Below, one piece after another: positions 44,901-56,085 of a stretch of DNA of 64,000 bases. Origin of the DNA: Eledone cirrhosa (lineage: Eukaryota; Mollusca; Cephalopoda; Octopoda; Eledonidae); the NCBI GenBank assembly GCA_964016885.1, contig OZ024743.1:192130155-192194154 (forward strand), written 5' to 3'. Numbering within the stretch: position 1 is the first letter of the stretch; each line of letters begins with the position of its first letter. The notes beneath the pieces are model-generated. The model saw only the letters and a program-made list of their open reading frames with translations, made no database searches and had not been told where the DNA came from. A program made the position numbers and the translations under genes.

Positions 44901-46423
44901 ATTGCAGCTTAGACGGTTGCCACTCGATCGGATGGAACTATTCCAGTTTGATCCACTGGAACAGCAACGTATTGTGGATGAACGTATACCAATGTTGACC
45001 CAATCTCTGAGAGAATTGGGCGATGGCATTCTCCACTTGATTTCCACTAATGAGCAACTTTGTGCTTTCATAGATGCTCCAGGAGGCACCGGAAAGACAT
45101 TCTGTTTCAACACTATGTTATCGGCAGTCAGAGCTCAGAAGAAGATTGCTCTCCCTGTGGCCACCAGTGGGATCGCCACTTTGCTGAATGGTGGAAGGAC
45201 CTTCCACTCATGCTTCAAGGCTCCATTGGCTCCGGATGAGTTGAGTGTCTGTAACATTACAGGACAAAGTGAAGTCGCGGGCCTTATACGCAATACATCT
45301 CTGATTATTTGGGACGAGTCTCCAATGGCACACAGATATTTGCTGGAGGCATTGGACAGAACTTTGAGAGATATCTGCAGTAGTGACCTGCCATTCGGTG
45401 GTAAGACTATCGTTCTTGGTGGCAATTTCAGACAGCTGCTACCAATTGTTAGGAATGCTCAAAGAGTGCAAATTGTCGATGCATGTCTGAAAAAGTCCCC
45501 GTTGTGGCACCATTTCAGAGTTTTGCGATTACACGATAATATGCGACTTCGTATGTTTGGGCAAAATGAAGAGGCTGAGACATACGGTTGATGAAGTTGG
45601 GAAACGATGAATTGCCACACGTTGGTGATAATCAGACTGTAAGAATCCCAGACCATTTGGTCATGCCACTGGACCGCCAAGCATTGATTGACTGGGTGTT
45701 CCCTAATTTGAATGCTTTTTGGCAGAATATCTCCTGGATATCGGAACGCGTTATTCTAACTCATACGAATGCAACAGTCGATGAAATAAATTCACAAGTA
45801 GCCGGAATGTTTCCTGGAGAGGAATGGTTGACCGTCAGTGCGGATGCAATGGAGCCTAATCAGCAGAACAATATGGATGTTCCAACTGAGTATCTGAATT
45901 CACTTCAAATACCTGGATTTCCCCCACATATTTTGAGGTTGAAAAAGGGTATGCCGATTATATTGCTTAGAAATATCAATCATAAAATGGGTCTTTGCAA
46001 TGGTACCAGATTGATTGTTGAGAGATTGATTAACGGAAGAGTTTTAGAAGCTAAACTCCCAGAGAGGAATCGGTTCTCATTCCGAGGATCATGCTGAGAC
46101 CAAGTGAAGATCTGCTGCCATTCATTTGGCAAAGAAGACAGTTTCCCGCCAATTTGGCCTTCTCCATGACTGTCAACAAGGCACAAGGACAGACTTTCAA
46201 GCGAGTCGGTGTCTACTTGAATGATCCAGCATTCAGCCATGGGCAACTGTTTGTTGCTGCATCTCGAGTGTGCGATCCTGATGGTATAAAATTTGGAATT
46301 GATACCACTAACAGAGTATTACAGTATTGGAAAAAAATTGGTTTCACTGCTATGTTGCTCAATAAATACCAACAAGTATTGGTAGAAATTGCCTTCACTG
46401 CTATGAATATTCGACGTACATGA
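41978..46423 (+). pseudogene. Helitron Rep-helicase, multiply broken, HUH motif deleted
   Basis: Order along the frame pieces: an Arg/Glu/Gln-rich N-terminus with three RAAM-EEELA-QRQR repeats, a CPHCGALLW...CCHKGAVQL zinc finger (42410-42500), the Helitron-like N region (FITVACNPEWTDIK, 43580-43640), the Rep tyrosine motif KYLFKYVYKGHD (44000-44035), then a PIF1-type helicase with Walker A APGGTGKTF (45080), Walker B IIWDESP (45307), GGNFRQLLPI (45419), NMRL, and FSMTVNKAQGQTF and AASRV near the C-terminus. Lesions: TGA at 42104, TAG at 42218, a frameshift near 42850, TAG at 43191, a junction near 43690 where the segment that carries the HUH histidines in the family is missing, TGA at 43892, and frameshifts near 44350, 45585 and 46085. 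It is dead for rolling-circle transposition. Confidence 0.93.
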
Positions 46424-46640
46424 TTCAGACATTGGTGTCCTTTGATCAGTATTGTGAGCTTTGACAGAGTTATCATTTCTGTTCAATGTCATTTATTGTC
46501 GATAATGAGCAATAAAAACCAACAAGTATTGGTAGAAATTGCTTCCAAATTTATCGCTTCTGATAGCGGTGGTAATAAAACCTCATCATATGCTGAGTCT
46601 GGCAAAATGTTTGGTGCCTATGGCCGGCCAGAGCTAGAGT

Positions 46641-46928
46641 AATATTGAAAAACGATTCTATTTTCGAAGTAGAAGGATCCGCCATTTGGAGTTCAAACCA
46701 GGCCACCTCCCCGAGTTGAACTCTGGGCAACATTGACTGTCTATTACTCAGTGGCTAAGAGCCTGGAAATTACTGAATAAATTTTTGTGTCATATAATTT
46801 GTTGTTTTATTATTATAGCTGACCACTTATAGATAAGCATGTTATCCATATCCATATTAATTTAGCATTTGTATAAACCATTTCAAGTAAATAGGGACCT
46901 TTTTTTACATTGACGGACATCTTTTATA
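46641..46928. other. Helitron 3' flank
   Basis: Non-coding. It contains AGTAAATAGGGACC and GACGGACATCTTTTATATTA at 46887-46930, the third occurrence of the block found at 41540 and 41903. Confidence 0.6.
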
Positions 46929-47292
46929 TTAATTATCTATATCTATATCTACATATAATATAAAAGATTGGAACTTCCATCATCCTTTTCAGAAACGTGG
47001 AACTACCACGTCTATGCAATTATACACGTTTTACAGTCAGGCAGAAGATGAACCATCTCCTAGAGGTCACTATTCTAGGTGGGAGCACCTAGAATTGTTC
47101 ATATACTATGCACAAACGGTACAACGAAGAATCTGGTATATCTGGAAGATTTTTTTTACTGTTTTTGGTATCACACAGACACCACGGACTCGCCTCATAC
47201 TGTAACCAGACAAACATCCAATACAGTCATTTTCTCTTTTACCTGTCTTCTCTTATCATGTTTACCCGGGCGAAGCTGGGTACATCAGCTAG
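46929..47292 (+). mobile_element. Helitron-type 3' end (hairpin and CTAG), about 0.36 kb
   Basis: Ends with ACCCGGGCGAAGCTGGGT (47264-47281), a hairpin of about six pairs with loop GCGAAG, then ACATCAGCTAG ending at 47292 and a T. This is the canonical Helitron terminus (hairpin, about 10 nt, CTRR, insertion before T). A TCTATATCTACATATAATAT start at about 46941 resembles Helitron 5' ends. It may be a non-autonomous element or the real 3' end of the Helitron to its left. Confidence 0.75.
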
Positions 47293-48534
47293 TATATATA
47301 TATATATATGTGAGGTATCAAAGTATATCAAATATGTTTGATTTCTCTGCATCTGGCGTACATACTTTTCTTAAAAATATGTGCCTTGTATATATACAAT
47401 ATATTGTATATTCTCTTGGATATATGGTTCTCTCTCTCTCTATATATATATATATAAGTTAATAACAAAAAACAATAACGAAGAGTGCAGTACAAACAGT
47501 GTTGGTATTAGGTTCACACTTGAGAGTGGGGGGGGGGGGGCGACATACATATATCTTTTAATTTTGAATTATATATATGTATGTATGTATGTTTTATATT
47601 TTTAAAAATCCTAAAATTGAAATCCAGAGATGCAAATATTTTGATTTGAATTCACATATCTGCTGAGCAGATCAATACTGGAGTCAGGTCTATCACATAT
47701 GTTACATTCAATATGCAATATAACAATTTAAAGTGAAACTTTTTATCTAACGCATAATATATATGTGTGTGTGCATATATTATATATAGTGGAAATAAGG
47801 AAAATCCTTGATACAGTAAATTAATGGAGAAGTTTGGCTGCTGGTTTCTGTCCTCTGAAGCCTATTTGCCCATTGCTGTCTTTGACAGCATTTAGCTCTT
47901 TTATCGGCTGTTCTAATGATGAGTTTTCTCATTTATATATATATATATATATATTCAGTTTTTATGTTTATTTTTATTTTTTGCTCTGACATCTTAGCAA
48001 CTGGCAACCATCCTCTTAAATTCATATAGTAAACACATTGCACAACATCACTCTTAGCTCTGCAAATCCTCTAATTTATTCACTAGGACTCACTGCCACA
48101 CCAAGTCTTATATCCATGTTTGCTTCAGTTAAACTCTGTGACCCAACAGAAGGAGACTTATGTTAAATTAGTTATTAGTTGCCACATCTATAACCAACTT
48201 GAATAACTTTCATATATCATTAACCTACACTTAACTAGCTAATTCTGCCAACAGACTACAGATTATGTTGTCAAAGTTCTTCATTAAATCGACAAAGGCC
48301 AAACTGAATTATATATCTTTTACAGCTGTTTAATAAACAAAAAAAATGTTCGTCTGTTCTTCTATATTCTGATACAAATCGATACTGTTTTCTACATGTC
48401 TACTCTTTCTTTCATTGGTTCAATAAATACATAGTATTTTTATTGTGTGTTCCAATCTTAATCCCACTAATGTCATATCTATCACAAAGATGATCGATAT
48501 AATTATAATGATAAAAATCTGACTAAAGCCAATA
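47293..48534. other. IFT122 intron with G13 run and microsatellites
   Basis: (TA)n, (TC)n and a run of 13 G at 47528-47540. No gene seen. Confidence 0.55.
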
Positions 48535-48537
48535 TAT

Positions 48538-48757
48538 AATGGTTTCTGATTTAGGCACGAGGTCAATAGTGTTTGGGGAAGGAGAAGTCGATTAAATTGC
48601 TCCCAGTGTGTTACTGGTACATTATTTTATTGACCCCGTAAGGATGAAAAGCAAAGCTAACCTTGGTGGGATTCGAACTAAGAATGTAAAGGGCCATAAT
48701 CTATATGCCACAAAGCAAGTTGTCCCACACTCTACCAATACTGCCAATCCACCACCC
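48538..48757 (-). mobile_element. Octopod tRNA-derived SINE, minus strand, diverged
   Basis: TAATGGTTTCTGATTTAGGC, TATTGACCCCGTAAGGATG, TGGTGGGATTCGAACTAAG and CCAATCCACCACCC. Full length with an insertion in the tail part (GTGTTTGGGGAAGGAGAAG). Confidence 0.85.
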
Positions 48758-51185
48758 TATATACTGCATATAATGACAAGAGTTAATATACTAACAAACA
48801 ACTAGAACCACTTGGCTAGAGGTCTGTAAAATATTTGTGTGTCTGTTATGAGTTCAAATCAAACAAAAATCTTCTTCAATAACAAATTTTTCAAGCTAAA
48901 TATTTTACTATGATTCATTCTCAATGACTATATATGTAATCCACAGTATGAAGAAAGGCCGTACAAGAACTTTGTTGAATGAACACAGCAGCACAATGCT
49001 CCAGTATATGAAACATTAGAAAACCAAGGCCACAAGTCAAACCACATGGAATTTGTACCAGCTTTTGATACCAGGCACTGTAAGCTTAACTTGCCACGTG
49101 CAAGTGAAAATAACAATGAGAGACACTGGACAGAAAAATAGTCCACAAATTGAATGTGCTCATAGGAAAGAACACCCTGGAACACAAGCTAACCACGTTC
49201 AGAGACATTGTTTATGCAGTATGCAAATACACAAGTCTCTAGTATCCACATGGCTAAATGTCAGCAGAAGGGGCACCCAGGAGTCATGGCCTGGGTGTGG
49301 CCGGCACCCTTAGAGTGTAATTAGTTAATGGGCAAAACACTTGCTTGAAGGGGGGGGGGGGGTCTTCTCTGAAGACCTGCTGCTTTCCAGCTCTCCTGAG
49401 AGTTTCTTACCACAGTAGTGAGAGTAAGCAGGTCAAACTACTAACAACTAACACTGTATAATTTATTTCCATGCCATAGAAAGGGATTATTTGAGATTCA
49501 AAACAAATAACAATATCTGAATCTGTAGATGGTCAGTACTAACATGGAAATTGCAAATTTAATTGAACGTGGAAGAAAATGTAAATTTTATGGAGAAAAG
49601 TAAACAGGACATAACAGAATTTAATAAATAGAAAAAGCATTTTGGCATGGTATAAAATAAGAAAAAAGTACATTGTAAAATATAGGGAAATATGAGAATT
49701 GCTACATTAAGAGACAGTTTGAATGTACTCACTAAATAAGTAAATAAAAATTATTCAAAAATTTGTTAATCTTCTTTTCTTTAATTATTATTTTTATAGT
49801 TTTATATTTTTATTGATTTTCACAGAAAATGCTTGCATTTGACACTGGCATATTTATTCCTGGATCATGCTTAACTGTTTACTCAAGAAGAATGATTTTA
49901 CTTGCAATGACATATTAATCATCTTAGATGCTGAATAGTTTGGTGATGGCTTTTATTGAAGCGCTGACAGCTTTCACCTTCCAACATTCATGTAACATTT
50001 CCTTTTCTATTTATTAAGCTTAAATTGCACATAATTTGTCAGATATAATTTTTAAACAATGACTGAGTTACACATTGTCAACAGCATTTGAATATGTTAG
50101 GAAGGATAAGATTGTATACAAACTTATAGGATAAAAATACTCTATTAGAAAGTTAAATACAGAATTTAAAAACATGTGTCCAAGTCAATAATAATTTATT
50201 CTAATAAAGCTTACTTTGAACAGATCTTAAAAGAATTTTTAGCAGGTTTTTTAATTGAAACATGTTCTGAAAGACTATGGAAAACGTATCAAATACTTGA
50301 AGCAATGAAATATAAATAAATCAGTAAATAAATCCAAATCAGTAAAGAAAATCATTTAGAAAAGTCCATATAATCCTGATAGACGATTTCCTGACAACCA
50401 AAATCAACAATGAAAAGTTTGCTACAAATGTATTGATAAAAAGAAAACTGAAAAATCCAGTGCAAGTGTTATATAAACATACATGTGGAACTGACAACAA
50501 ATTCAAGATATATCACTTCACTGTTATCAGATTTCAATGTAGCTAGACAAATATACCAGCATTATTAGATCTGGTAGTATATTGGCAGAAATGATGGTGC
50601 ATTAAACACTACATCATTAAATTCTGTGTCTCTGTTTTCTAAGATAAAATCCTATTAAGATCTCTACTATTCCTCTCATGAAGATCGATAAAATGAGAAC
50701 TAGTAAGATACAGGTGTTCATATAATTAACCACTTCCCTCAAAACATTTAAACTGTGAGAAATCAAAAGAAATTAACATCAAACCAATATCAGATCTGGT
50801 GTTTGTAACTATTCATTTGATTGTTACAAGGTCCATTGAAACATTGCAATGGGACCATCATATTTCATAAGCCAGAAGTCACTGAGACACAGTATTTTGT
50901 ATTTATTCTATAATAGTCATTTTTTTCAAAACTCTCAATGTGCCTCCCCAACCAATTAAATCTACCTGTTTCAGCTTTCCAGCCAACGACATATACTGTT
51001 TATCTGCCACTTTTTCATCTCAAAGCATTATTCTGTAAAACAGCAGTCTTTGAAAATCAATTTCCTTTCAAAACACATAGTAATCCCTAAATTTCTTTCC
51101 TGAATACACTAATTCCCTACTTTTCAAGCTTCATAATAGCATAACTGTAGCTCATTCCTCTAATTTGAAGATCAGTAATCATTAT
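48758..51185. other. IFT122 intron with G13 run and a SINE scrap
   Basis: Mostly AT-rich. A GC-richer stretch at 49160-49420 includes 13 G at 49350-49362. A degraded SINE body (GATCGATAAAATGAGAAC, ATACAGGTGTTCATATAATT) lies at 50680-50745. No gene seen. Confidence 0.5.
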
Positions 51186-51189
51186 TCCT

Positions 51190-51445
51190 ACTCAGAAGAG
51201 GAGACTGTTGGGTGTGCATGTGATTCACATGGATGATGATCTCTGGATGAAGAAGTGCCAAGAAATCTCAGTGGAAGAAAGCTGCATTAGAGGGAGACCA
51301 GAGCAGAGATAGTGACAGCTGATAACAAATCGCTGAAGCTCACACAGGAGATGACAAAGAAGCGCAATGAATTGATGGATGCTGTGCCAGAAAAGACCCA
51401 TCCAATTCATGTTAGTACAGAAAACCTGATGTAAGATGATATTGA
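51190..51445 (+). pseudogene. LINE C-terminal fragment
   Basis: Sequence equivalent to the GHV-RM-DD--KKCQEIS region: ATGGATGATGATCTCTGGAT and GAAGAAGTGCCAAGAAATCT, the latter shared exactly with 4878-4897, then the KRNE-MDAV--K-HP-H tail and a GATGATGATG end. Same old subfamily as 4465-5080. Confidence 0.75.
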
Positions 51446-52032
51446 TGATGATGACAATGTTAAAAATAAGATTAATTAATCGGAAAAGAAGTGTGATATT
51501 TGAAGTTTATTGATCAATAAAGAAATACTATTGCATCTGATGATAAATTAGTCACCACATTAGTGTGTGACTCATAAATCTATTTGGTGTTTATTAATCA
51601 CTATGCTATTATGCTTCAAGCCATATATCAGAAAAGCTAATTAATCTGCTGTAATTAGTGCAATACCAATGAAATTCAACATGTTATTAAACAACTAATG
51701 TATCTTGTACCAAGCTAATCTCTCTTCATTACGATCTGTGCATAACTAGAATGGATAATATCTCACATCATATTTATATATTCTCAATTGTACATATGAT
51801 GTCTGGAAAGCTAGTTATGGTAACTTTGATCTATTTACAAATCTCAAAGATTAATGAAAATAATTAGATAAATGCACTTAATTGTTGTACAACTTCGATA
51901 AATTCAAGAAATTTGTTTGAAAATATAAACACAGCAAGATATCAATTCCATAATAAATTTATGAGCTTAACAAATGATAAACAAATGTGAAAATCCTACA
52001 TATGTAAATATATATATATAAATATATAGATA
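51446..52032. other. IFT122 intron, no gene seen
   Basis: AT-rich with nothing recognisable. Confidence 0.5.
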
Positions 52033-52375
52033 GGCACATGGCTTAGTGGTTAGAGCATTGGCCTTGCAATCGAAAGGTTGTGAGTTCAATTCTCAGACCG
52101 GGTGATGTGTTGTTTCCTTGAGCAAGACACTTTATTTCACATTGCTCCAGTTTACTCAGCTGTAGAAATGAGATGATAGGGACTGGGGTCCCTATCATTC
52201 CACTGCAAAGTGGACGTGGAGGTGCCACGGCAAAAAAGCACCCAGCACTCACTGTAAATGAGGTTGGTGTTAGGAAGGGCATCCAACTGTAGAAATCAAG
52301 CCAGAATCAGTTCCCGTCCCACCCTTGCAAGCAGGGAAAAAGCGGACATAAAATGGAATGATGATGAATGATGAG
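52033..52375 (+). mobile_element. Full-length SINE with LINE-type 3' tail
   Basis: The tRNA-like head (GGCACATGGCTTAGTGGTTA, box A; GTGAGTTCAATTCTCAG, box B) covers about 75 nt. A central body (CTTGAGCAAGACACTTTATT) and a 3' part follow: GGAGGTGCCACGGCAAAAAA, AGCACCCAGC, GGTTGGTGTTAGGAAGGGCA, ending CCCTTGCAAGCAGGG and (GATGAAT)n. The 3' part is the same as the LINE 3' UTR at 63942-64000, implying mobilisation by that LINE. Confidence 0.92.
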
Positions 52376-52577
52376 ATAGATTTATATGTGCTTCTTTAAA
52401 TGTCTATCTATAGCTAAACAAAATTACATTTCCTGTAAATATTGATCTCTAATTTAGGAGTTACTACAAGTAAATAACATCAGCAATTGAAAGACTAATG
52501 GAAACATTGTTTCCTTGGTCCAATTTGATGAGTTCTACCCCACACGGTATGCAAAAGAGGTCTGGGATCTTGTTGAT

Positions 52578-53020
52578 CAAACTCTATCTAATTTAGGCAC
52601 AAGGCCAGAAAAATTTGAGGAATGGGTAAAGTTGATTAACCCTTTAGCATTTACACTACTCTAGATTTACTATTGTATTTTCACAGTAGAGGCTTTATCT
52701 CACATAATTATTTCACATTATCGAAGCCACGAGATTTTGATATTTTTTTTTTTTAGAACAATACCTTAACATTGGTATGAGCAGCCAGTTATGGCCAGTT
52801 TGAACAGAAAGGGGTGAGAGGATTCTGGTCAGATATGACTGGTTTAAATGCTAAAGGGTTAAATCAACCTCAGTATACTTGACAGGCACTTTGTTTTATT
52901 GAGCACAGAAAGATAAGCAAAGTTGACCATGGCAGGATTTGAAATCAGAATGTAAAGATCTAGAACAAATACTGCAATGTCATTTTATCCAATGCTCTAC
53001 CAATTTTGCTAATCGACCAC
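52578..53020 (-). mobile_element. Octopod tRNA-derived SINE, split by a MITE
   Basis: The tail part TTTAGGCACAAGGCCAG ... GGTAAAGTTGA (52590-52635) and the head part ATCAACCTCAGTATACTTGA ... CCAATTTTGCTAATCGACC (52863-53020) belong to one SINE interrupted by the TTAA-flanked MITE at 52636-52862. Confidence 0.8.
52636..52862. mobile_element. piggyBac-type MITE, copy 3, nested in a SINE
   Basis: TTAACCCTTTAGCATTTACA at the left and AAATGCTAAAGGGTTAA at the right, 227 bp with TTAA at both borders. The body matches the copy at 15750-15975. Removing it and one TTAA rejoins the SINE sequence on either side. Confidence 0.92.
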
Positions 53021-53046
53021 CATTATATTTCCTTTGAATATAAACA

Positions 53047-53512
53047 CCAATATGCTTCAATGGATATGTAATAGTAATATACATGAACAGCAAAGCAGAA
53101 ATGAATTGAAAGAAAAACTGGGCATAAGAGGAATCAGATGCAATGTGCAGGAGAGGAGAATGCATTGGTATGGACATGTGGTGCATATGAAGGATGATAG
53201 CTGTATAAAAAGGTGCAGGGCACTCAAAGTTGATGGAAACTATAGAATAGGAAGACCTAGGAAGTCTTGGGAGGTGATAAAAGCTGACCTTGCACAATTG
53301 CACCTCTCAAAGGCCTTTGACAAAAAGCACCCAGTCCAGACTGTAAATGTTGTTGGTGTTAAGGAAGGGCATCCAGCCATAGAGACCAAGCCAGAAACAG
53401 TTCTGTATGAGCAAGACATGGTCATTTGAACTGGCTTATCTCACAAGACAACTAGTCTAACCCATGCTAGCATGCAAAAATGGGCATTAAACAGTGATGA
53501 TGAAGATGATGA
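53047..53512 (+). mobile_element. 5'-truncated LINE with partly open C-terminal frame
   Basis: The open frame from about 53052 to 53429 reads MLQWICNSNIHEQQS, RRMHWYGHVVHMKDDSC, GRPRKSWEVIKADLAQLHLS, then passes into the 3' UTR module (VVGVKEGHPAIETKPE from GGAAGGGCATCCAGCC). It ends with CCCATGCTAGCATGC and GATGATGAAGATGATG. The coding part equals the last ~95 residues of the LINE at 62097-63913. Confidence 0.85.
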
Positions 53513-54046
53513 ACAAGAACATATTCATCAGAATGATAGATGAACAGATCAAATTACACTCTCTTGATATTTTCAATTATAAAATAAAGTTGTGATATGT
53601 GTACAAGCAAAAGAGAGAATTTGTGTATTTATATGTGGGGAGTGGGATTGTATACTCGTGTGCATTGAAAAGACAGACCCTGTACTAATGTGTGTGTATA
53701 TAAATGTGTTAGAGAGACAGGTGTGTTTGTACCAGTGTGTGTAGAGAGAGAAAAAGAGAAGATATAATAAGTGTGTGCATGAATTTATTACAGAGAACAG
53801 TGTGTGTGTGTGTGTGTGTGAAAGGATTCTTTAAGGAGACGCTGTAATAATTATAATGCAATTCAGTAAACTGTTTTGTTGGTGAGAAAATTAAAGCATG
53901 AACATTTATCAGTCTTCATTTGTAAGCCACTTCTGAAACTTCATAGTGGTTTAAGTAAAACAAGCAGAATGAAGGCGGGTCAGTATTTAAACTAAATTTC
54001 AAAAGAAAAGAAATTACCTTAAACATTCAATAGCAAATATTTAGCA
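53513..54046. other. IFT122 intron with (GT)n
   Basis: GT-rich stretches, with (GT)n at 53801-53820. No gene seen. Confidence 0.5.
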
Positions 54047-54135
54047 AATTCTAAGGTGGTCTAATGGTTAGGGTGTTGGATTTAGAATCATAATGTCATG
54101 GGTTCGATTCCTGAACTGGGTTGTGTGTTATGTTC
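54047..54135 (+). mobile_element. tRNA-derived SINE head
   Basis: TAAGGTGGTCTAATGGTTAGG (box A), ATGGGTTCGATTCCTGAAC (box B), then GTTGTGTGTTATGTTC. Only the head and the first body bases remain. The hAT end follows. Confidence 0.7.
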
Positions 54136-54250
54136 TAGAACAGAGGTTCTCAAAGTGGGCTCTATCGCCTCACTGGGAGCATTGAGCAGGTCCAGGGGGC
54201 AATAGAAATGATATAATAGTATAACAACTAATACATATATATACATAGTA
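54136..54250 (+). mobile_element. hAT-type MITE left end, interrupted by a LINE
   Basis: CAGAGGTTCTCAAAGTGGGC matches the terminal repeat of the hAT MITE at 16376. The body (GGTCCAGGGGGCAATAGAAA) runs to 54250, where a 5'-truncated LINE begins. The right end is not found. Confidence 0.65.
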
Positions 54251-55543
54251 CGACAACTACAGGAGAAGTACCTAGCTAAAGGTAAACCCCTCTACTTAGC
54301 TTTTGTCGACCTGGAGAAAGCCTTCGACAGAGTCCCCCGCTCCATTATCTGGTGGGCTCTTAGAAAACTAGGCGTTGACGAATGGCTTGTGAGGGCTATA
54401 CAAGCCATGTATAAAGAAACAGTCAGCAAGGTTAGAATTAACAACGAATATAGTGAAGAGTTTAGTGTAAAAGTTGGCGTCCATCAGGGCTCTGTTCTCA
54501 GCCCCCTACTATTTATTATTGCCCTTCAGGCTATAACAGAGGAGTTCAAGACAGGCTGCCCATGGGAACTCCTATACGCAGACGACCTGACACTCATAGC
54601 GGAATCAATGGCCGAGCTAGAGAAGAAATTCCAAACATGGAAGCACGGCCTAGAGTCAAAAGGACTTAAAATTAACCTGGCTAAGACCAAAGTTCTAGTT
54701 TGTAGGAAAGAAAACAAGGCGGCGGTCCCTTCTGGGAAATGGTCGTGCTCGGTATGTAGGAAAGGCGTAGGTAGAAACTCCATCTTATGTCCTAAATGCA
54801 AAGTATGGGTGCATAAAAGATGTAGTGGGATCACAGGTAAGCTAACTAAGAACATAGACTTTACATGTGGCCGGTGTTCTGGTGCAATAAGTAGCAGCAA
54901 GTGCCCACAAAATACTAGCTCTTTCAATTGCGCAGAGGGTTCTATAGAAATAGTGGACAGCTTCCGTTACCTGGGCGATAAAATCAGCAGTGGGGGAGGG
55001 TGCTCTGAAAGTACTGTAGCTAGAGTCAGAACTGGTTGGAAAAAGTTCAGAGAGCTTATACCACTATTAGCTGCTAAAGGGTTCTCCCTAAAAATGAAAG
55101 GCAGGTTGTACGATGCCTGCATACGAACAGCAATGTTGCATGGTAGTGAGACCTGGGCATTGTGTGCAGAGGATATACGCAGACTAGAGAGGAACGAAGC
55201 TTGCATGCTCCGCTGGATGTGTAATAGTAATATACGTGAACGGCAAAGCATAAACGAACTAAGGAAAAAATTAGAGATAAGAGGGATCAGATGTTGTTTA
55301 CTCGAGAGAAGGCTGCGTTGGTATGGACATGTGATGCGCATGAAAGTCGATAGCTGTATTACAAAGTGCAGGGCAATAAAGATAGACGGTAGCCACGGAA
55401 TAGGCAGACCTAGAAAAACATGGGATGAGCTGATAAACTCCGACCTCACACACTTACACCTCTCCAAGACAATGTCACTGGACCGTGACCTTTGGCGGTA
55501 CTCAGTAACAGAGAAGACCCGCCTTGCCAGTAGGCATCTCTAA
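54251..55543 (+). CDS. LINE reverse transcriptase (C-terminal 2/3) with PHD-like finger, uninterrupted
   Basis: 430 codons open without stop, no own start at the truncation (first ATG 54389). RT motif A LAFVDLEKAFDRVPR (about 54294-54338), motif B HQGSVLSPLLF (54481), motif C LLYADDL (54571-54591, catalytic YADD), motif D GLKINLAKTKVLV. Then a C4HC3-like zinc finger, CSVC...CPKC-VWVHKRC...CGRC (54748-54879), SFRYLGDKISSGGG, and a C-terminal domain WYGHVMRMK...GRPRKTWDEL. Lacking the endonuclease and the N-terminal fingers, it cannot act alone. Its openness shows a recent insertion. Confidence 0.92.
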   Translation, partial: RQLQEKYLAKGKPLYLAFVDLEKAFDRVPRSIIWWALRKLGVDEWLVRAIQAMYKETVSKVRINNEYSEEFSVKVGVHQGSVLSPLLFIIALQAITEEFKTGCPWELLYADDLTLIAESMAELEKKFQTWKHGLESKGLKINLAKTKVLVCRKENKAAVPSGKWSCSVCRKGVGRNSILCPKCKVWVHKRCSGITGKLTKNIDFTCGRCSGAISSSKCPQNTSSFNCAEGSIEIVDSFRYLGDKISSGGGCSESTVARVRTGWKKFRELIPLLAAKGFSLKMKGRLYDACIRTAMLHGSETWALCAEDIRRLERNEACMLRWMCNSNIRERQSINELRKKLEIRGIRCCLLERRLRWYGHVMRMKVDSCITKCRAIKIDGSHGIGRPRKTWDELINSDLTHLHLSKTMSLDRDLWRYSVTEKTRLASRHL

Positions 55544-55901
55544 CAAAATACACCCCGTCCCGCCACCACCCCCACCCCATCCACACCACCCCGTTTCTAT
55601 GTAAAGTTATGTTGGTGCCACGCCATCCAGGCCGAAACAAATGAGATCGTGTAGGTGTCACGACAAAAAAACACACAGTCCACGCTGTAATGTGGCCGTG
55701 TAGGCAACACGGTAAAAACCTCCCAGACCCACACTGTAAATGTGGTTGGTGTTAGGAAGGGCATCCAACTGTAGAAAACCTGCCAGACAGTCCTATGCGA
55801 GCAAGACAATCACTCTTGCCTCAAGTGGGACTACCCCCGTCCAAACCCATGCAAGCGTGGAACACGGACGTTAAACGTTGATGATGATGATGATGATGAT
55901 A
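54251..55901 (+). mobile_element. Young 5'-truncated LINE insertion
   Basis: The insertion starts within the RT domain (RQLQEKYLAK), carries the open frame to 55543, a 360-bp 3' UTR with GTGTCACGACAAAAAAACAC and GTTAGGAAGGGCATCCAAC, and ends in a (GAT)n tail at 55880-55901. It is very similar to the copy at 56348 and to the fuller element at 60.5-64 kb. Confidence 0.9.
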
Positions 55902-56085
55902 TAAATATAGTAAAATAAAATAAACATTTATCTATACATAGTATATATTATATTATCTATTATATATAAATTAATGATTTTATTTCGTCATGAGTGAATA
56001 ATAATATAATAATTGTTTCTACTTTTGGCACAAGGCCAGCAATTACCCCAGTGCATTACTGGTGCTTTTCATAATATTAATATTT
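55902..56085 (-). mobile_element. Truncated octopod SINE after TA-rich spacer
   Basis: TAATAATTGTTTCTACTTTTGG through TGCATTACTGGTGC at 56003-56067. Only the 3' third of the SINE is present. 55902-56000 is TA-rich. Confidence 0.75.

Larger units (their letters stand above)
41296..46640 (+). mobile_element. Decayed autonomous Helitron
   Basis: Rolling-circle transposon with a Rep-helicase ORF (41978-46423), the duplicated 5' region and about 200 bp after the ORF containing a short duplication (CAACAAGTATTGGTAGAAATT at 46368 and 46520). The exact ends are not certain. A GTAAATAGGGACC block like that of the 5' region recurs at 46886, just before a separate Helitron-type 3' end at 47292, so the true element may reach there. 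Confidence 0.8.

Noticed and set aside
44401..45591. Host PIF1 helicase gene
   Set aside because: The helicase follows Helitron zinc-finger and Rep-like domains in the same direction, with many stops and frameshifts. It is a Helitron pseudogene.
52033..52107. Possible functional tRNA gene
   Set aside because: The tRNA-like head is fused to a SINE body and LINE tail and recurs in several copies. The cloverleaf is imperfect and no isolated tRNA termini exist.
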